A stretch of DNA of 64,000 bases from Alphaproteobacteria bacterium (GTDB taxonomy: Bacteria; Pseudomonadota; Alphaproteobacteria; UBA828), in the NCBI GenBank assembly GCA_022826345.1, contig JAJDVB010000167.1, positions 1 through 64,000 on the forward strand, in the 5' to 3' direction. Below are positions 47,382 through 56,139 of this stretch, one piece after another. The notes under the pieces are model-generated. The model did not search any database. It was not told the origin of the DNA and worked only from the letters and a program-made list of their open reading frames with translations. Position 1 is the first letter of the stretch. Each line of letters starts with the position of its first letter. A program made the translations under genes and the position numbers.

Positions 47382-48319
47382 CAGGTCCCCGCCTCCCGCT
47401 CCCGCTGGGCCTGCTGGTGGCGCTGGAACAGCACGATGGGCACGATCAACACCAGCAGCAGGATCACGGCGACCGCCGATGCCACCGGCCAGTCGCGGTT
47501 GCTGAAGAACTCGGTCCAGAGTATGCGCCCGATCATCAGCGTGCCGGAGCCGCCAAGCAGGTCGGGGATCACGAACTCGCCCACCGCCGGGATAAACACC
47601 AGGAAGCAGCCGGCAACGATGCCGGGCCGGGCCAGCGGCACGGTGATCTTCCAGAACGCGCCGGCCGGCCGGCAGCCGAGGTCGGCAGCGGCTTCCAGCA
47701 GCGAGCGGTCCATCCGCACCAGGTTGGCGTAGAGCGGCAGGACCATGAACGGCAGGTACGAGTAGACGATGCCGATGTAGACCGCGATGTCGGTGTTGAG
47801 GATGATCAGCGGCTCGTCGATCACGCCGATCCAGCGGAGCACCCCGTTGAGCATCCCCTCGTTCTTGAGGATGCCGATCCAGGCGTAGACCCGGATCAGG
47901 AACGAGGTCCAGAAGGGCAGGATTACCATCATCACCAGGCTCGCCTGCCAGGCGCGGGGCGCGCGGGCCATGGCGTAGGCGATGGGGAAGCCCACCACCA
48001 GCGCAATCGCGGTCGAGATCGCCGCGATCTTGAGGCTGTTGGCGTAGGCGCGGATGTAGAGGCTGTCCTCGATCAGCAGCCGGTAGTTGTCGCCGACGGC
48101 GAAGAGCTCGAAGGAGCCGCCCTCGGGCCAGGCGAAGAGCGGCGTGTAGGGCGGAATCGCGAGCTGGACCTCGGCCACGCTGATCTTGAGCACGATCGCG
48201 AAGGGGACGAGGAAGAAGAAGAGCAGCCACAAATAGGGGCTCGCGATCACCGAGCCGCGCCCGAGCAGCCCCCGTGCGCGCGTCCGCTCCCGGCGTTCGC
48301 GCCCGGCTCTCACGCTCAT
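47381..48319 (-). CDS. potH: Polyamine ABC transporter permease (PotH/PotB-like)
   Basis: 312 residues, six membrane spans. The EAA loop is RSLLEAAADLGCRPAGAFWK; WTSFLIRVYAWIGIL and PFMVLPLYANL are typical of PotH/PotB. It overlaps the ATPase stop by 4 bases upstream and the potI start by one base downstream, so the three are tightly coupled. The N-terminal 20 residues are Arg-rich and cytoplasmic. Confidence 0.9.
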   Translation of the reverse strand: MSVRAGRERRERTRARGLLGRGSVIASPYLWLLFFFLVPFAIVLKISVAEVQLAIPPYTPLFAWPEGGSFELFAVGDNYRLLIEDSLYIRAYANSLKIAAISTAIALVVGFPIAYAMARAPRAWQASLVMMVILPFWTSFLIRVYAWIGILKNEGMLNGVLRWIGVIDEPLIILNTDIAVYIGIVYSYLPFMVLPLYANLVRMDRSLLEAAADLGCRPAGAFWKITVPLARPGIVAGCFLVFIPAVGEFVIPDLLGGSGTLMIGRILWTEFFSNRDWPVASAVAVILLLVLIVPIVLFQRHQQAQREREAGT

Positions 48320-49464
48320 GAGCGGAGCAGAATGCTCGCCTCGACCGGCCAGGAGAGATGCACCCGTGCGCCCCGGTCGATGGCAGCACCGCCGTGGCTG
48401 AGGCGGTTGGTCTGGGTCGAGACCACCGTCTTGCCGCTGTCGAGGCGCACCCGGTAGGTGGAGACGCTGCCGAGGTAGGCGATCTCGGTCACCTCGCCCG
48501 CCATCGCGTTCGCGGTGCCGGGCGGCGGTGCTTGGGGTGCGATCTCGATTTTCTCGGGCCGCACCGCGAGCAGCACGGTATCGCCGGCGGCGGGGCCGTC
48601 GACGCGCGCGGGTGCTGCGAGGCCATCCGGCGCGTCCGCGATTTCGACCGCGAGATCGTTGCCGTTCACGGCGCAGGCGCGCCCTTCGAAGATGTTCACG
48701 TCGCCGATGAACTCGGCCACGTAGCGCGAGCGCGGCGCCTCATAGATCGCCGACGGCGTATCCACCTGGGCGATGCGGCCCTCCTCCATCACCGCGATGC
48801 GGTCGGCGACGGTCATCGCCTCGTCCTGATCGTGGGTCACGATCACGAAGGTGATGCCGACCCGCTGCTGGATCGCCATCAGCTCGAACTGGGTCTGCTC
48901 GCGGAGCTTCTTGTCGAGCGCGGCGAGCGGCTCGTCGAGCAGCAGCAGCTTGGGCCGCTTGACCAGGCTGCGGGCGAGAGCCACCCGCTGGCGTTGCCCG
49001 CCCGAGAGCTGGTGCGGCTTGCGCCGGGCGAGCGGCGAGAGCTCCACCAGCGCCAGCGCCTCGGCCACCCGCGTCGCGATCTCGGCCCGCGGCACCCGGT
49101 CTTGGCGCAAGCCGAAGGCGACGTTGCCGGCGACGCTCATGTGGGGAAAGAGCGCGTAGGACTGGAACATCATGTTGACCGGCCGCCGGTAGGGCGGCAG
49201 CGCCGCAAGGTCCGCGCCGTCGAGCAGCAGCGCGCCCGCGCCCGGGGTCTCGAACCCCGCGAGCATGCGGAGCAGCGTGGTCTTGCCGCAGCCCGAAGGG
49301 CCCAGCAGGGCGAAGAACTCCCCCCGCGCGATGTCGAGCGAGACGTTGTCGACGGCGGTGACGGGACCGAAGCTCTTGCTGACGCCCTCGATCCGAAGGA
49401 AGGCACCGCCGTTGCCGGGGGCAGGCGGAGCCTCTCCCCCGGCGTCCTGCGGCCTCTCGTTCAC
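48316..49464 (-). CDS. potG: Polyamine ABC transporter ATPase (PotG/PotA-like)
   Basis: 382 residues. Walker A is GPSGCGKTTLL with Lys61; signature LSGGQRQRVALARSLV; Walker B LLLLDEPLAALDKKL; the H-loop is IVTHDQDEAMT. The C-terminal TOBE domain (about 300-382) and EGRIAQVDTPSAIYEAPRSRYVAEFIGDVN match PotA/PotG. It drives the potH/potI channel. The binding protein gene lies 43 bases upstream. Confidence 0.92.
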   Translation of the reverse strand: MNERPQDAGGEAPPAPGNGGAFLRIEGVSKSFGPVTAVDNVSLDIARGEFFALLGPSGCGKTTLLRMLAGFETPGAGALLLDGADLAALPPYRRPVNMMFQSYALFPHMSVAGNVAFGLRQDRVPRAEIATRVAEALALVELSPLARRKPHQLSGGQRQRVALARSLVKRPKLLLLDEPLAALDKKLREQTQFELMAIQQRVGITFVIVTHDQDEAMTVADRIAVMEEGRIAQVDTPSAIYEAPRSRYVAEFIGDVNIFEGRACAVNGNDLAVEIADAPDGLAAPARVDGPAAGDTVLLAVRPEKIEIAPQAPPPGTANAMAGEVTEIAYLGSVSTYRVRLDSGKTVVSTQTNRLSHGGAAIDRGARVHLSWPVEASILLRS

Positions 49465-49507
49465 GAGCGCCGCGCCCGCGCGCGCCCGTGCCGAGTAAGT
49501 GTCGTGC

Positions 49508-50605
49508 CTATTCGGCGCCCTTGATGCGGGTCCACATCCGGGTGATGAAGCGCTGCACCTTGGGCGGATAGGGGTTGGTCACGTAGAGCCCCTTCCGCGC
49601 CTCCTCGGTCGGGTAGATGCCGGGGTCCTCGGTGATCTCCGCATCCAGCAGCGGCGTCGAGGCGGCATTCCCGTTGGCGTAGTAGACGTAGTTGGACGCC
49701 TTCGCGATCACCTCGGGCCGCAGGATGTAGTCGAGGAACGTGTGCGCGTTGCCGGGATGCGGCGCGTCCGCCGGGATCGCCATCATGTCGAACCACGACA
49801 GCGCGCCCTCGTCCGGGATCACGTAGGCGATCTCGACGTTGTTCTCGGCCTCCCAGGCGCGGTCGCGGGCCTGCAGCATGTCGCCGGACCAGCCCATGGT
49901 GAGGCAGATGTCGCCGTTGGCGAGGTCGTTGATCTGGGCCGAGTTGTGGAAGCGCCTGATGTGCGGCCGGATCGCCAGCATCACCGGCTCGACCTTGGCG
50001 ATCACGTCGGTGTCGTGGCTGTTGGGGTCCTCACCGATATAGTTGAGCACGGCTGGGACCACCTCGTCCGGCTCGTCCATCATGTAGACGCCGCAATCGG
50101 CGAACTTCGCGACCACGTCGGGGTCGAAGAGCATGCCCCAGGAGCCGGTGGGCGCCTCCGCGTCGCGCTCGGCGATCTTGTCGATGTTGTAGCCGAAGCC
50201 CGTGGTGCCCCACATGTAATTGATGGCGTACTGGTTGCCCGGGTCCCACTGGCTCACGACCGACATGATGGTCTCGTCCAGGTTGCCGATGTTGGCGAGC
50301 TGGCCCTTGTCGAGCGGCTGGAAGATGCCCGCCTGGATCTGGCGTGCGAGGAAGGTCCCGCTCGGCACCACCACGTCGTAGCCTGTGCTGCCGGTGAGCA
50401 GCTTGGTCTCGAGGATGTTGTTGGAATCGAAGACGTCGTAGACGACCTTGATCCCGGTCTCGGCCTCGAACTCGGTCAGGATTTCCTCGTCGATGTAGTC
50501 CGACCAGTTGTAGACGTTGACGACCGCCTCCTCCTCGGCGAAGGCGGTGGTCGCAACCAAGAGCGCCGCGGCGGCGACGCCGGCGGTCAGCGGCAGCTTG
50601 ATCAT
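49508..50605 (-). CDS. potF: Polyamine (putrescine) periplasmic binding protein, PotF/PotD-like
   Basis: 365 residues with a Sec signal peptide (MIKLPLTAGVAAAALLVATTAFA). NVYNWSDYIDEEILTEFEAETGIKVVYDVFDSN at the mature N-terminus (shown here only in part: NVYNWSDYIDEEIL) is the PotF/PotD hallmark, and CLTMGWSGDMLQARDR matches the ligand lobe. First gene of the polyamine importer operon. Together with puuA-puuB it makes putrescine the most likely ligand. The promoter should lie in 50606-50704. Confidence 0.9.
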   Translation of the reverse strand: MIKLPLTAGVAAAALLVATTAFAEEEAVVNVYNWSDYIDEEILTEFEAETGIKVVYDVFDSNNILETKLLTGSTGYDVVVPSGTFLARQIQAGIFQPLDKGQLANIGNLDETIMSVVSQWDPGNQYAINYMWGTTGFGYNIDKIAERDAEAPTGSWGMLFDPDVVAKFADCGVYMMDEPDEVVPAVLNYIGEDPNSHDTDVIAKVEPVMLAIRPHIRRFHNSAQINDLANGDICLTMGWSGDMLQARDRAWEAENNVEIAYVIPDEGALSWFDMMAIPADAPHPGNAHTFLDYILRPEVIAKASNYVYYANGNAASTPLLDAEITEDPGIYPTEEARKGLYVTNPYPPKVQRFITRMWTRIKGAE

Positions 50606-50704
50606 GGGATTCGTCCTCTCTTGCCCGGCCTCGTCTGGCAGGCCGTTGTGGCGGTCGGGCGATTCAGGACCTTCGCACCGCCCCTGTCAACGCGCCACCG
50701 GTCC

Positions 50705-51499
50705 TTATCGCTTAAACGTGACGCTGGCCTCCCCCAGGCCCTCGATTGCGACGTGGACCGTATCGCCGGGCTCCACCCACTTGGTCTCGACCACGCTGCC
50801 GGTCAGCACCACGTCGCCGGCCCGCAGCGGCTGGCCGCTCTGGGCCGCGTGGTTCGCGAGCCAGGTCAACGCCTCGAAGGGATGGCCCATGACGTCGGCC
50901 CCGGTGCCAGCGCCCACGTTCTTGCCGTTGATCGCCATCGCGCCCCCGGCCGCTGCAAGGTCGACCTCCCGCCACGCGGTCACGGGCGGGCCGAGCACGG
51001 CGCCGGCACTGAAGAAGTCGTCGGCGATGAGCGTCGGCGTATCGAGGGCCCGAAAATCGTCGTAGCGGTCGTCCACGATTTCGATGGCCGCCATGCAGGC
51101 CTCCACCGCGTCCGCCACGGCGGCACGGTCGAAGGGGGAAGCGTCGGCCGGTAGCGGCCGCCCGAGCCGCACCGCGATCTCGCACTCCACGCCCGGTCGC
51201 CAATGGTCGGCATAAGGCACGGTCGCGGGGGCGCTCAAGGTCCGGTGCTCGTAGAGCGCGCCGGCGCAGGGATGCGCGATCTCCAGATAGCGCTGCATCA
51301 CCGGCGTGGTGCAGCCGATCTTGCGGCCGCAGACGGCGCCGTGCGTCTCCGCTAGCCGTTCGCTGAGCGCGGCCTGGACCGCATAGGCCTCGTCGAGGGA
51401 GGCCGGCCGGCAGTCCTCAGGCAACACGGCGATGCGCTGCCGGCGATGCCGCGCGGCAACGTAAAGCGCGACCGCCTGGTCGATAGCGAGCGGAGTCAT
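50705..51499 (-). CDS. 2-keto-4-pentenoate hydratase / fumarylacetoacetase-like (MhpD type)
   Basis: 264 residues of the FAH-related hydratase family. CGRKIGCTTPVMQRYL, GVECEIAVRLGRPL (metal-binding Glu-Glu pair) and VVLTGSVVETKWVEPGDTV are the MhpD/HpcG/TodG landmarks. The enzyme type hydrates 2-hydroxypenta-2,4-dienoate in meta-cleavage of aromatics, but decarboxylases share the fold. No ring-cleavage dioxygenase is in the window. It follows the luciferase-like gene by 18 bases on the same strand and is probably co-transcribed with it. Confidence 0.86.
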   Translation of the reverse strand: MTPLAIDQAVALYVAARHRRQRIAVLPEDCRPASLDEAYAVQAALSERLAETHGAVCGRKIGCTTPVMQRYLEIAHPCAGALYEHRTLSAPATVPYADHWRPGVECEIAVRLGRPLPADASPFDRAAVADAVEACMAAIEIVDDRYDDFRALDTPTLIADDFFSAGAVLGPPVTAWREVDLAAAGGAMAINGKNVGAGTGADVMGHPFEALTWLANHAAQSGQPLRAGDVVLTGSVVETKWVEPGDTVHVAIEGLGEASVTFKR

Positions 51500-51517
51500 G
51501 CGGGCGTCACACCTTCG

Positions 51518-52459
51518 TCATGCGGCGTCGACCCGACGGTTCAGGGCCTCGACCGCCGGCTGCACCTCTTCGATCAGGCGGCGCGTCTGGCCGAGGATGT
51601 CTTCGTCGTCGTCGCCGATCGGCCACAGCACGAACTTCGACACACCGGCCGCGACGAACTCTTCGATCCGCAGCATGACGTCGGCAGCGTCGCCGGCGAC
51701 GATGCCGCCCTTCGGATCGCGTTGGAAGCGCGTCGCATAGACCTCGGCCATCTGCTGCATCAGGGGCTCGTCCCAACCGCCGAAGCGAAAGTGGAAGCTC
51801 GCGCCGTAATGGTCGGCATCGATGCGCCGCCCGGTCTCTCTAAGCGCTTCTTTGATCCCGGCGATCGCGGGCGCTACCTGCGCCGGCGTCTCCAGACCGG
51901 CCAGCCAACCGGTACCGATCCGCGCCGTGCGCCGGATCGCAGGCTTGCTGGAGCCGCCGAGCCAGAGCGGCAGGTTCTTCTGTACCGGCTTGGGCTCGAT
52001 CCGCGCGCCTGAGTAGCGGTAGAACTCGCCGTCGAAATCGACCGAGTCTTCGGTCCAGAGCCGGGCGATGAGATCGAGCCCCTCGTCGGTGCGCCGGCCG
52101 CGCCCCTTGGTGTCCGTGCCGGTCGCCGCCCAGTCCGGCGCGCGGATCGCGCCGATGCCGAAGGCCGGCAGCAGACGCCCCTCGCTCAGCACGTCGATGG
52201 TGGCGCACTGCTTGGCCAGCAGCAGCGGATCGCGCAGCCCGACCGAAGCGACGTTCATGCCGAACTTGATGCGTTCGGTCCGGCCAGCGAGCGCCGCCAT
52301 CACGCTCATCACTTCGAGGAAGGGTTCGTCGGAGACGAGGCGGTCGGTCTGCCAGAGCGAATCGACCCCGCCCTCTTCGCAGAGATCGACCCAGCGCCAG
52401 AAAGCGGCGGCGCCCGAGAACGGGAACGCGTTAAGCCCGAGGCCGAATGCGATTGACAG
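51518..52459 (-). CDS. LLM-class (luciferase-like) flavin- or F420-dependent oxidoreductase
   Basis: 313 residues if translation begins at CTG 52459. The family N-terminus (IAFGLGLNAFPFSGAAAFWRW, then EEGGVDSLWQTDRL) is encoded in frame upstream of the first GTG/ATG (52312/52309), and no ATG, GTG or TTG occurs in this frame after the stop upstream; GGGAGG lies 5 bases before CTG. Later landmarks: ERIKFGMNVASVGLRDPLLLAKQ and LWLGGSSKPAIRRTAR, typical of luciferase-like monooxygenases and F420 reductases. Substrate unknown; the neighbour MhpD-type gene suggests ring or ketoacid catabolism. Confidence 0.85.
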   Translation of the reverse strand: MSIAFGLGLNAFPFSGAAAFWRWVDLCEEGGVDSLWQTDRLVSDEPFLEVMSVMAALAGRTERIKFGMNVASVGLRDPLLLAKQCATIDVLSEGRLLPAFGIGAIRAPDWAATGTDTKGRGRRTDEGLDLIARLWTEDSVDFDGEFYRYSGARIEPKPVQKNLPLWLGGSSKPAIRRTARIGTGWLAGLETPAQVAPAIAGIKEALRETGRRIDADHYGASFHFRFGGWDEPLMQQMAEVYATRFQRDPKGGIVAGDAADVMLRIEEFVAAGVSKFVLWPIGDDDEDILGQTRRLIEEVQPAVEALNRRVDAA

Positions 52460-52612
52460 CGTTACCTCCCCTCGCAGATGCCCGCGCGCCCCGACAGGGA
52501 AAGCGGAGCCGAGTCATTTCTACGCCCACGCTTAGGCAGCGTCCAGGCAGGCGCGGGCCGCCACCGGCGCCCGGCCGGGCGTGCCCGCGCGACGCTGGCG
52601 GTGAGAAAAACT

Positions 52613-52756
52613 GGGATTCGCCAGGATAAAGTGGGATTCACCGGGACAGGTGAGATTCGCTGGGACAGAGTGGGATCCATCGGGACAAGCTGGGATTCGC
52701 CGGGATGAAGTGAGATTCGCTGGGACAGAGTGGGATCCACCGGGACAAGGCGGGAT
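52613..52756 (-). repeat. Repeat element copy 3, ATCCC array (15 units, mostly exact 10-base period)
   Basis: On the plus strand the units read GGGAT or GGGAC (ATCCC/GTCCC on the minus strand). From 52652 every unit start is exactly 10 bases from the last (52652, 52662, up to 52752). Units alternate GGGATTCGCC-like and GGGACAGAGT-like, making a 20-base compound unit. Bases 52651-52710 are repeated almost exactly from 52711, a 60-base higher-order duplication. Confidence 0.88.
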
Positions 52757-52833
52757 TGTTGCCGCGCGAGCGGCAGCCGCCGCGATGAGCATCGTGTCGT
52801 TCGGCTCGCCGCGTCCGATCCTTGCTCGCCCTT

Positions 52834-52884
52834 CATGGCGCGACTTTGGACCAAGCGTCGCGCGCCGTGCACCGCACCATGGTG
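52834..52884 (-). repeat. Repeat element copy 3, 51-base module A
   Basis: On the minus strand it begins C-ACCATGGTGCGGTGCACG and ends TCGCGCCATG, exactly 51 bases as in the other copies. Arms 52873-52881 and 52834-52842 can pair as a 9-base stem with one G-T wobble. The ATCCC array follows on the same strand 77 bases on, preserving the order and orientation seen in copies 1 and 2. Confidence 0.8.
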
Positions 52885-53037
52885 CCTTGAATCCACAGGT
52901 CGAGGAGGCGGGCGAGCGGGCATTGACGCAGGCCGTGACATTGCAGAGAAATCCGGGCTAGTGTGCGGCCGCGCGCGCGGCGGGGTATCCGCCGCGGCGC
53001 AGTAATTGATTCGTCTTGTTGCCCAGCAGGGACGCCC

Positions 53038-53790
53038 ATGAAGGTTCTGGTCGCGGTCAAGCGCACGATCGACCCCAACGTGAAGGTGCGGGTGAAGTCC
53101 GACCGGACCGGGGTCGAGACCGCGAACGTGAAGATGGCGATGAACCCCTTCTGCGAGATCGCCGTCGAGGAAGCCGTGCGCATGAAGGAGGCCGGCAGCG
53201 CCGACGAGGTGATCGCCGTCTCCGCCGGCCCCGACAAGGCGCAGGAGACCCTGCGCACGGCGCTCGCCATGGGTGCGGACCGCGCCGTCCATATCGTGAC
53301 CGAAGCGGACCTGCAGCCGCTCGCCGTGGCGCGCCTCTTGAAGGTGATCGCCGACGAGGAGCAGCCCGGCCTCGTCATCATGGGCAAGCAGGCCATCGAC
53401 GACGACAGCAACCAGACCGGCCAGATGCTGGCGGCGTTGCTCGGCTGGCCGCAGGCGACCTTCGCCTCCGAGATCGTGTTCAAGGACGGGACGGCCGACG
53501 TGACCCGCGAGATCGACGGCGGGCTCGAGACCCTCAACGTCAACCTGCCGGCGGTGGTCACCACTGATCTCAGGCTCAACGAGCCGCGCTACGCCTCACT
53601 CCCCAACATCATGAAGGCCAAGAAGAAGCCCATAGACCGGCGGGAGGCAGACGCGCTCGGCGTGGACGTAAGCCCCAGGCTCGCGATCCACAAGGTGGAG
53701 GAGCCGCCCAAGCGCGAGGCGGGAATCAAAGTGGCAGACGTTTCGGAACTCGTGGCGAAACTCCGTGACGACGCCAAGGTGATCGGGTGA
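53038..53790 (+). CDS. etfB: Electron transfer flavoprotein beta subunit
   Basis: 250 residues from ATG 53038 ([20 protein letters not shown]). Conserved [41 protein letters not shown] and [31 protein letters not shown] (first 20: [20 protein letters not shown]) place it firmly in EtfB; it binds AMP. With EtfA it accepts electrons from acyl-CoA dehydrogenases such as the enzyme at 3636. etfA starts 10 bases after its stop. Its upstream region contains repeat element copy 3. Confidence 0.95.
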   Translation: MKVLVAVKRTIDPNVKVRVKSDRTGVETANVKMAMNPFCEIAVEEAVRMKEAGSADEVIAVSAGPDKAQETLRTALAMGADRAVHIVTEADLQPLAVARLLKVIADEEQPGLVIMGKQAIDDDSNQTGQMLAALLGWPQATFASEIVFKDGTADVTREIDGGLETLNVNLPAVVTTDLRLNEPRYASLPNIMKAKKKPIDRREADALGVDVSPRLAIHKVEEPPKREAGIKVADVSELVAKLRDDAKVIG

Positions 53791-53800
53791 GGACAATCGC

Positions 53801-54754
53801 ATGAGCATTCTGGTCCTCGCCGAGCACGACAACGCCGAGCTGAAGCGGCCGACTCTCAATGCGGTCACGGCCGCCCGCGCGCTGGGCGGAGAGGTCCACA
53901 TGTTGGTGGCGGGCTCCGGTGCCGGGCCGGTGGCCGAAGCTGCGGCGCAGGTCGCCGGCCTCGACAAGGTGCTGCATGCCGACGATGCGGCCTACGAGCA
54001 CGGTATCGCCGAGAACCTGGCGCCTCTGCTGGTCGGCCTTGCCGAGGGCTACAGCCATCTGATCGCATCGGCCACCACCTTCGGCAAGAACGTCATGCCG
54101 CGGGTCGCGGCCCTGCTCGACGTGGCTCAGGTCTCCGACATCATCGAGATCGTTTCAGAGAGCGTCTTCGTGCGCCCGACGTACGCCGGCAACGCGCTCG
54201 CCACGGTGGAGAGCCGCGATGCCACGAAGGTGGTGACGGTGCGCACCACGGCGTTCGACGCCGCTCCAGAGGAAGGCGGCAGCGCCGCCATCGAGGCGGT
54301 CTCCGGCGCGGGCGACCAGGGCCTGGTCCGCTTCGTCAAGCACGAGCTGAGCAAGTCCGACCGGCCGGAGCTCACCAGCGCGGGCATCGTGGTCTCGGGC
54401 GGGCGCGGGATGCAGAGCGGCGAGAACTTCCCGCTGATCGAGGCGGTGGCGGACCGGCTGGGCGCTGCCGTTGGCGCCTCGCGCGCCGCAGTGGACGCGG
54501 GCTACGTGCCCAACGATTTCCAGGTCGGGCAGACCGGCAAGGTGGTGGCGCCCGATCTTTACATCGCTGTCGGCATTTCCGGCGCGATCCAGCACCTCGC
54601 CGGGATGAAGGACAGCCGGGTGATCTGCGCCATCAACAAGGACGAGGAAGCGCCGATCTTCCAGATCGCCGACTTCGGCCTCGTGGCCGACCTGTTCAAG
54701 GTCCTTCCGGAGCTCGCTGAAGAGCTCGACCGGCAGGGCATCTCCAAGGCCTGA
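53801..54754 (+). CDS. etfA: Electron transfer flavoprotein alpha subunit
   Basis: 317 residues. The C-terminal FAD domain has [53 protein letters not shown] and [12 protein letters not shown], the EtfA FAD signature. It forms the heterodimer with EtfB and passes electrons to ETF:quinone oxidoreductase at the membrane. Part of etfB-etfA-hbd, with 9 bases to hbd. Confidence 0.96.
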   Translation: MSILVLAEHDNAELKRPTLNAVTAARALGGEVHMLVAGSGAGPVAEAAAQVAGLDKVLHADDAAYEHGIAENLAPLLVGLAEGYSHLIASATTFGKNVMPRVAALLDVAQVSDIIEIVSESVFVRPTYAGNALATVESRDATKVVTVRTTAFDAAPEEGGSAAIEAVSGAGDQGLVRFVKHELSKSDRPELTSAGIVVSGGRGMQSGENFPLIEAVADRLGAAVGASRAAVDAGYVPNDFQVGQTGKVVAPDLYIAVGISGAIQHLAGMKDSRVICAINKDEEAPIFQIADFGLVADLFKVLPELAEELDRQGISKA

Positions 54755-54763
54755 CCTGCCGCC

Positions 54764-55636
54764 ATGGTGCAATCGATCGGAATCATCGGAGCAGGCCGCA
54801 TGGGCAGCGGCATCGCCCATGTCGCTGCGCTCGCGGGCTTCGATGTGACGCTGACCGATCTCGGTCAGGCCGAGCTCGATACCGCGCTGGAGACAATCCG
54901 GACCAACCTCGGCCGCCAGGCGCGCAAGGGCTTGATTGCCGAGGATCAGCCGGCGGCGGCGCTGGAGCGGATTACACCGGCGGTCGGCCTCGACGCCCTC
55001 AAGAGCGTCGACATGGTGATCGAAGCGGTCATCGAGGACGAGGCGGTCAAGAAGGAGGTCTTCGTCGCGCTGCGTGGCGCGCTGCCGGAGCACACCATCA
55101 TCTGCACCAACAGCTCGTCGTTGCCGGTTACCCGCCTTGCGGCGAGCACCGACCGGCCCGGCAAGTTCATGGGCATGCACTTCATGAACCCGGTGCCGAT
55201 GATGGAGCTGGTCGAACTCGTGCGCGGCATCGCGACCGAGGAGGAGACCTACGAGACCGCGCGCACGGTGACCGAGCGCATGGGGAAGATCCCGGCCATG
55301 GCCGAGGATTTTCCCGCCTTCATCGTGAACCGCATCCTCATGCCGATGGTCAATGAGGCGATCTACGCTCTCTACGAAGGCGTCGGCACCGTAAAGGCCA
55401 TCGACACGGCGATGAAGCTCGGCGCCCATCACCGCATGGGGCCGCTGGAGCTCGCCGATTTCATCGGTCTCGACACCTGCCACTCGATCATGCAGACGCT
55501 TTACGAGGGCCTGGCCGACAGCAAGTACCGGCCCTGCCCGTTGCTCGCCAAGTACGTCGAGGCCGGCTGGCTCGGCCGCAAGACCGGCAAGGGCTTCTAC
55601 GACTACTCCACAGGCACGCCGGTCCCGACGCGCTAA
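54764..55636 (+). CDS. hbd: 3-hydroxybutyryl-CoA dehydrogenase
   Basis: 290 residues. The N-terminal NAD domain has [21 protein letters not shown]; the catalytic region shows [31 protein letters not shown] (catalytic His) and [24 protein letters not shown] and [15 protein letters not shown]. It oxidises 3-hydroxyacyl-CoA in short-chain fatty acid or PHB metabolism, consistent with its place behind etfBA. Its stop overlaps the stop of the convergent rlmH by three bases. Confidence 0.94.
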   Translation: MVQSIGIIGAGRMGSGIAHVAALAGFDVTLTDLGQAELDTALETIRTNLGRQARKGLIAEDQPAAALERITPAVGLDALKSVDMVIEAVIEDEAVKKEVFVALRGALPEHTIICTNSSSLPVTRLAASTDRPGKFMGMHFMNPVPMMELVELVRGIATEEETYETARTVTERMGKIPAMAEDFPAFIVNRILMPMVNEAIYALYEGVGTVKAIDTAMKLGAHHRMGPLELADFIGLDTCHSIMQTLYEGLADSKYRPCPLLAKYVEAGWLGRKTGKGFYDYSTGTPVPTR

Positions 55637-56088
55637 CCACCACGGTGGTAGGGGTGGCCGGAGAGGATGCTGGCGGCCCGCCACAACTGCTCCGCCAGCA
55701 TCGCCCGCGCCAGCAGGTGCGGCCAGGTCATCGGCCCGAGCGAAAGAACCATGTCGGCGCGGGCGAGAACCGGGGCGCCGTGCCCGTCCGCTCCGCCGAT
55801 CAGGAACGCCACGACGGCCGTACCTTCGTCGCGGACGGAAGCCAGCCTCGCTGCAAATTCTTCGCTGGTGAACGCCTTTCCGCCGCCATCGAGAGCGACG
55901 ACATAGGCATCCGTCGGCAAACCCTTGAGTAGCGCCACGGTCTCGCGTTCGCGCCCCGCCTTGCCACCGCAGCCGGCCCGAACCTCACGTAGCTCAAGCG
56001 GCCACGGCAGGCGCTTGCGGTAGTCTTCGAAGAGCTGCTGTGCCGGGTCATCCCGGCCGCGCCCCACCGCCGCCACCACAAGGCGCAT
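55633..56088 (-). CDS. rlmH: 23S rRNA (pseudouridine1915-N3)-methyltransferase RlmH
   Basis: 151 residues of the SPOUT methyltransferase fold, near the usual 155. FLIGGADGHGAPVLARAD and LSLGPMTWPHLLARAMLAEQ form the SAM-binding knot, and the chain ends in the conserved HPYHRG. It methylates pseudouridine 1915 in helix 69 of 23S rRNA. It follows rsfS on the minus strand, as in most alphaproteobacteria. Confidence 0.94.
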   Translation of the reverse strand: MRLVVAAVGRGRDDPAQQLFEDYRKRLPWPLELREVRAGCGGKAGRERETVALLKGLPTDAYVVALDGGGKAFTSEEFAARLASVRDEGTAVVAFLIGGADGHGAPVLARADMVLSLGPMTWPHLLARAMLAEQLWRAASILSGHPYHRGG

Positions 56089-56139
56089 CGGCAGCCGGCG
56101 CTCCTCTCTTCTCGCTAGGCGGCGCCCGGCTCCGCGCCG

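Larger units (their letters stand above)
52460..53037. other. Divergent spacer holding repeat element copy 3
   Basis: 578 bases between the divergent luciferase-like gene (minus) and etfB (plus). It contains the ATCCC array (52613-52756, read on the minus strand), a linker, module A (52834-52884, minus) and about 150 bases before etfB that should include its promoter. Frames running through the array give repetitive peptides and are not credible genes. Confidence 0.65.

Noticed and set aside
52613..52756. CRISPR array
   Set aside because: Units are 10 bases with no unique spacers, and no cas genes are present.
52650..52961. Open frame through the ATCCC array giving repeats like FAGTEWDP
   Set aside because: The peptide repeat follows from a 10-base DNA repeat (30 bases = 10 residues) and the frame runs on into unrelated sequence; the other copies do not keep it open.
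54155..55684. Long minus-strand frame opposite etfA and hbd
   Set aside because: Antisense shadow of two well-identified genes, with no ribosome site or recognisable motif.
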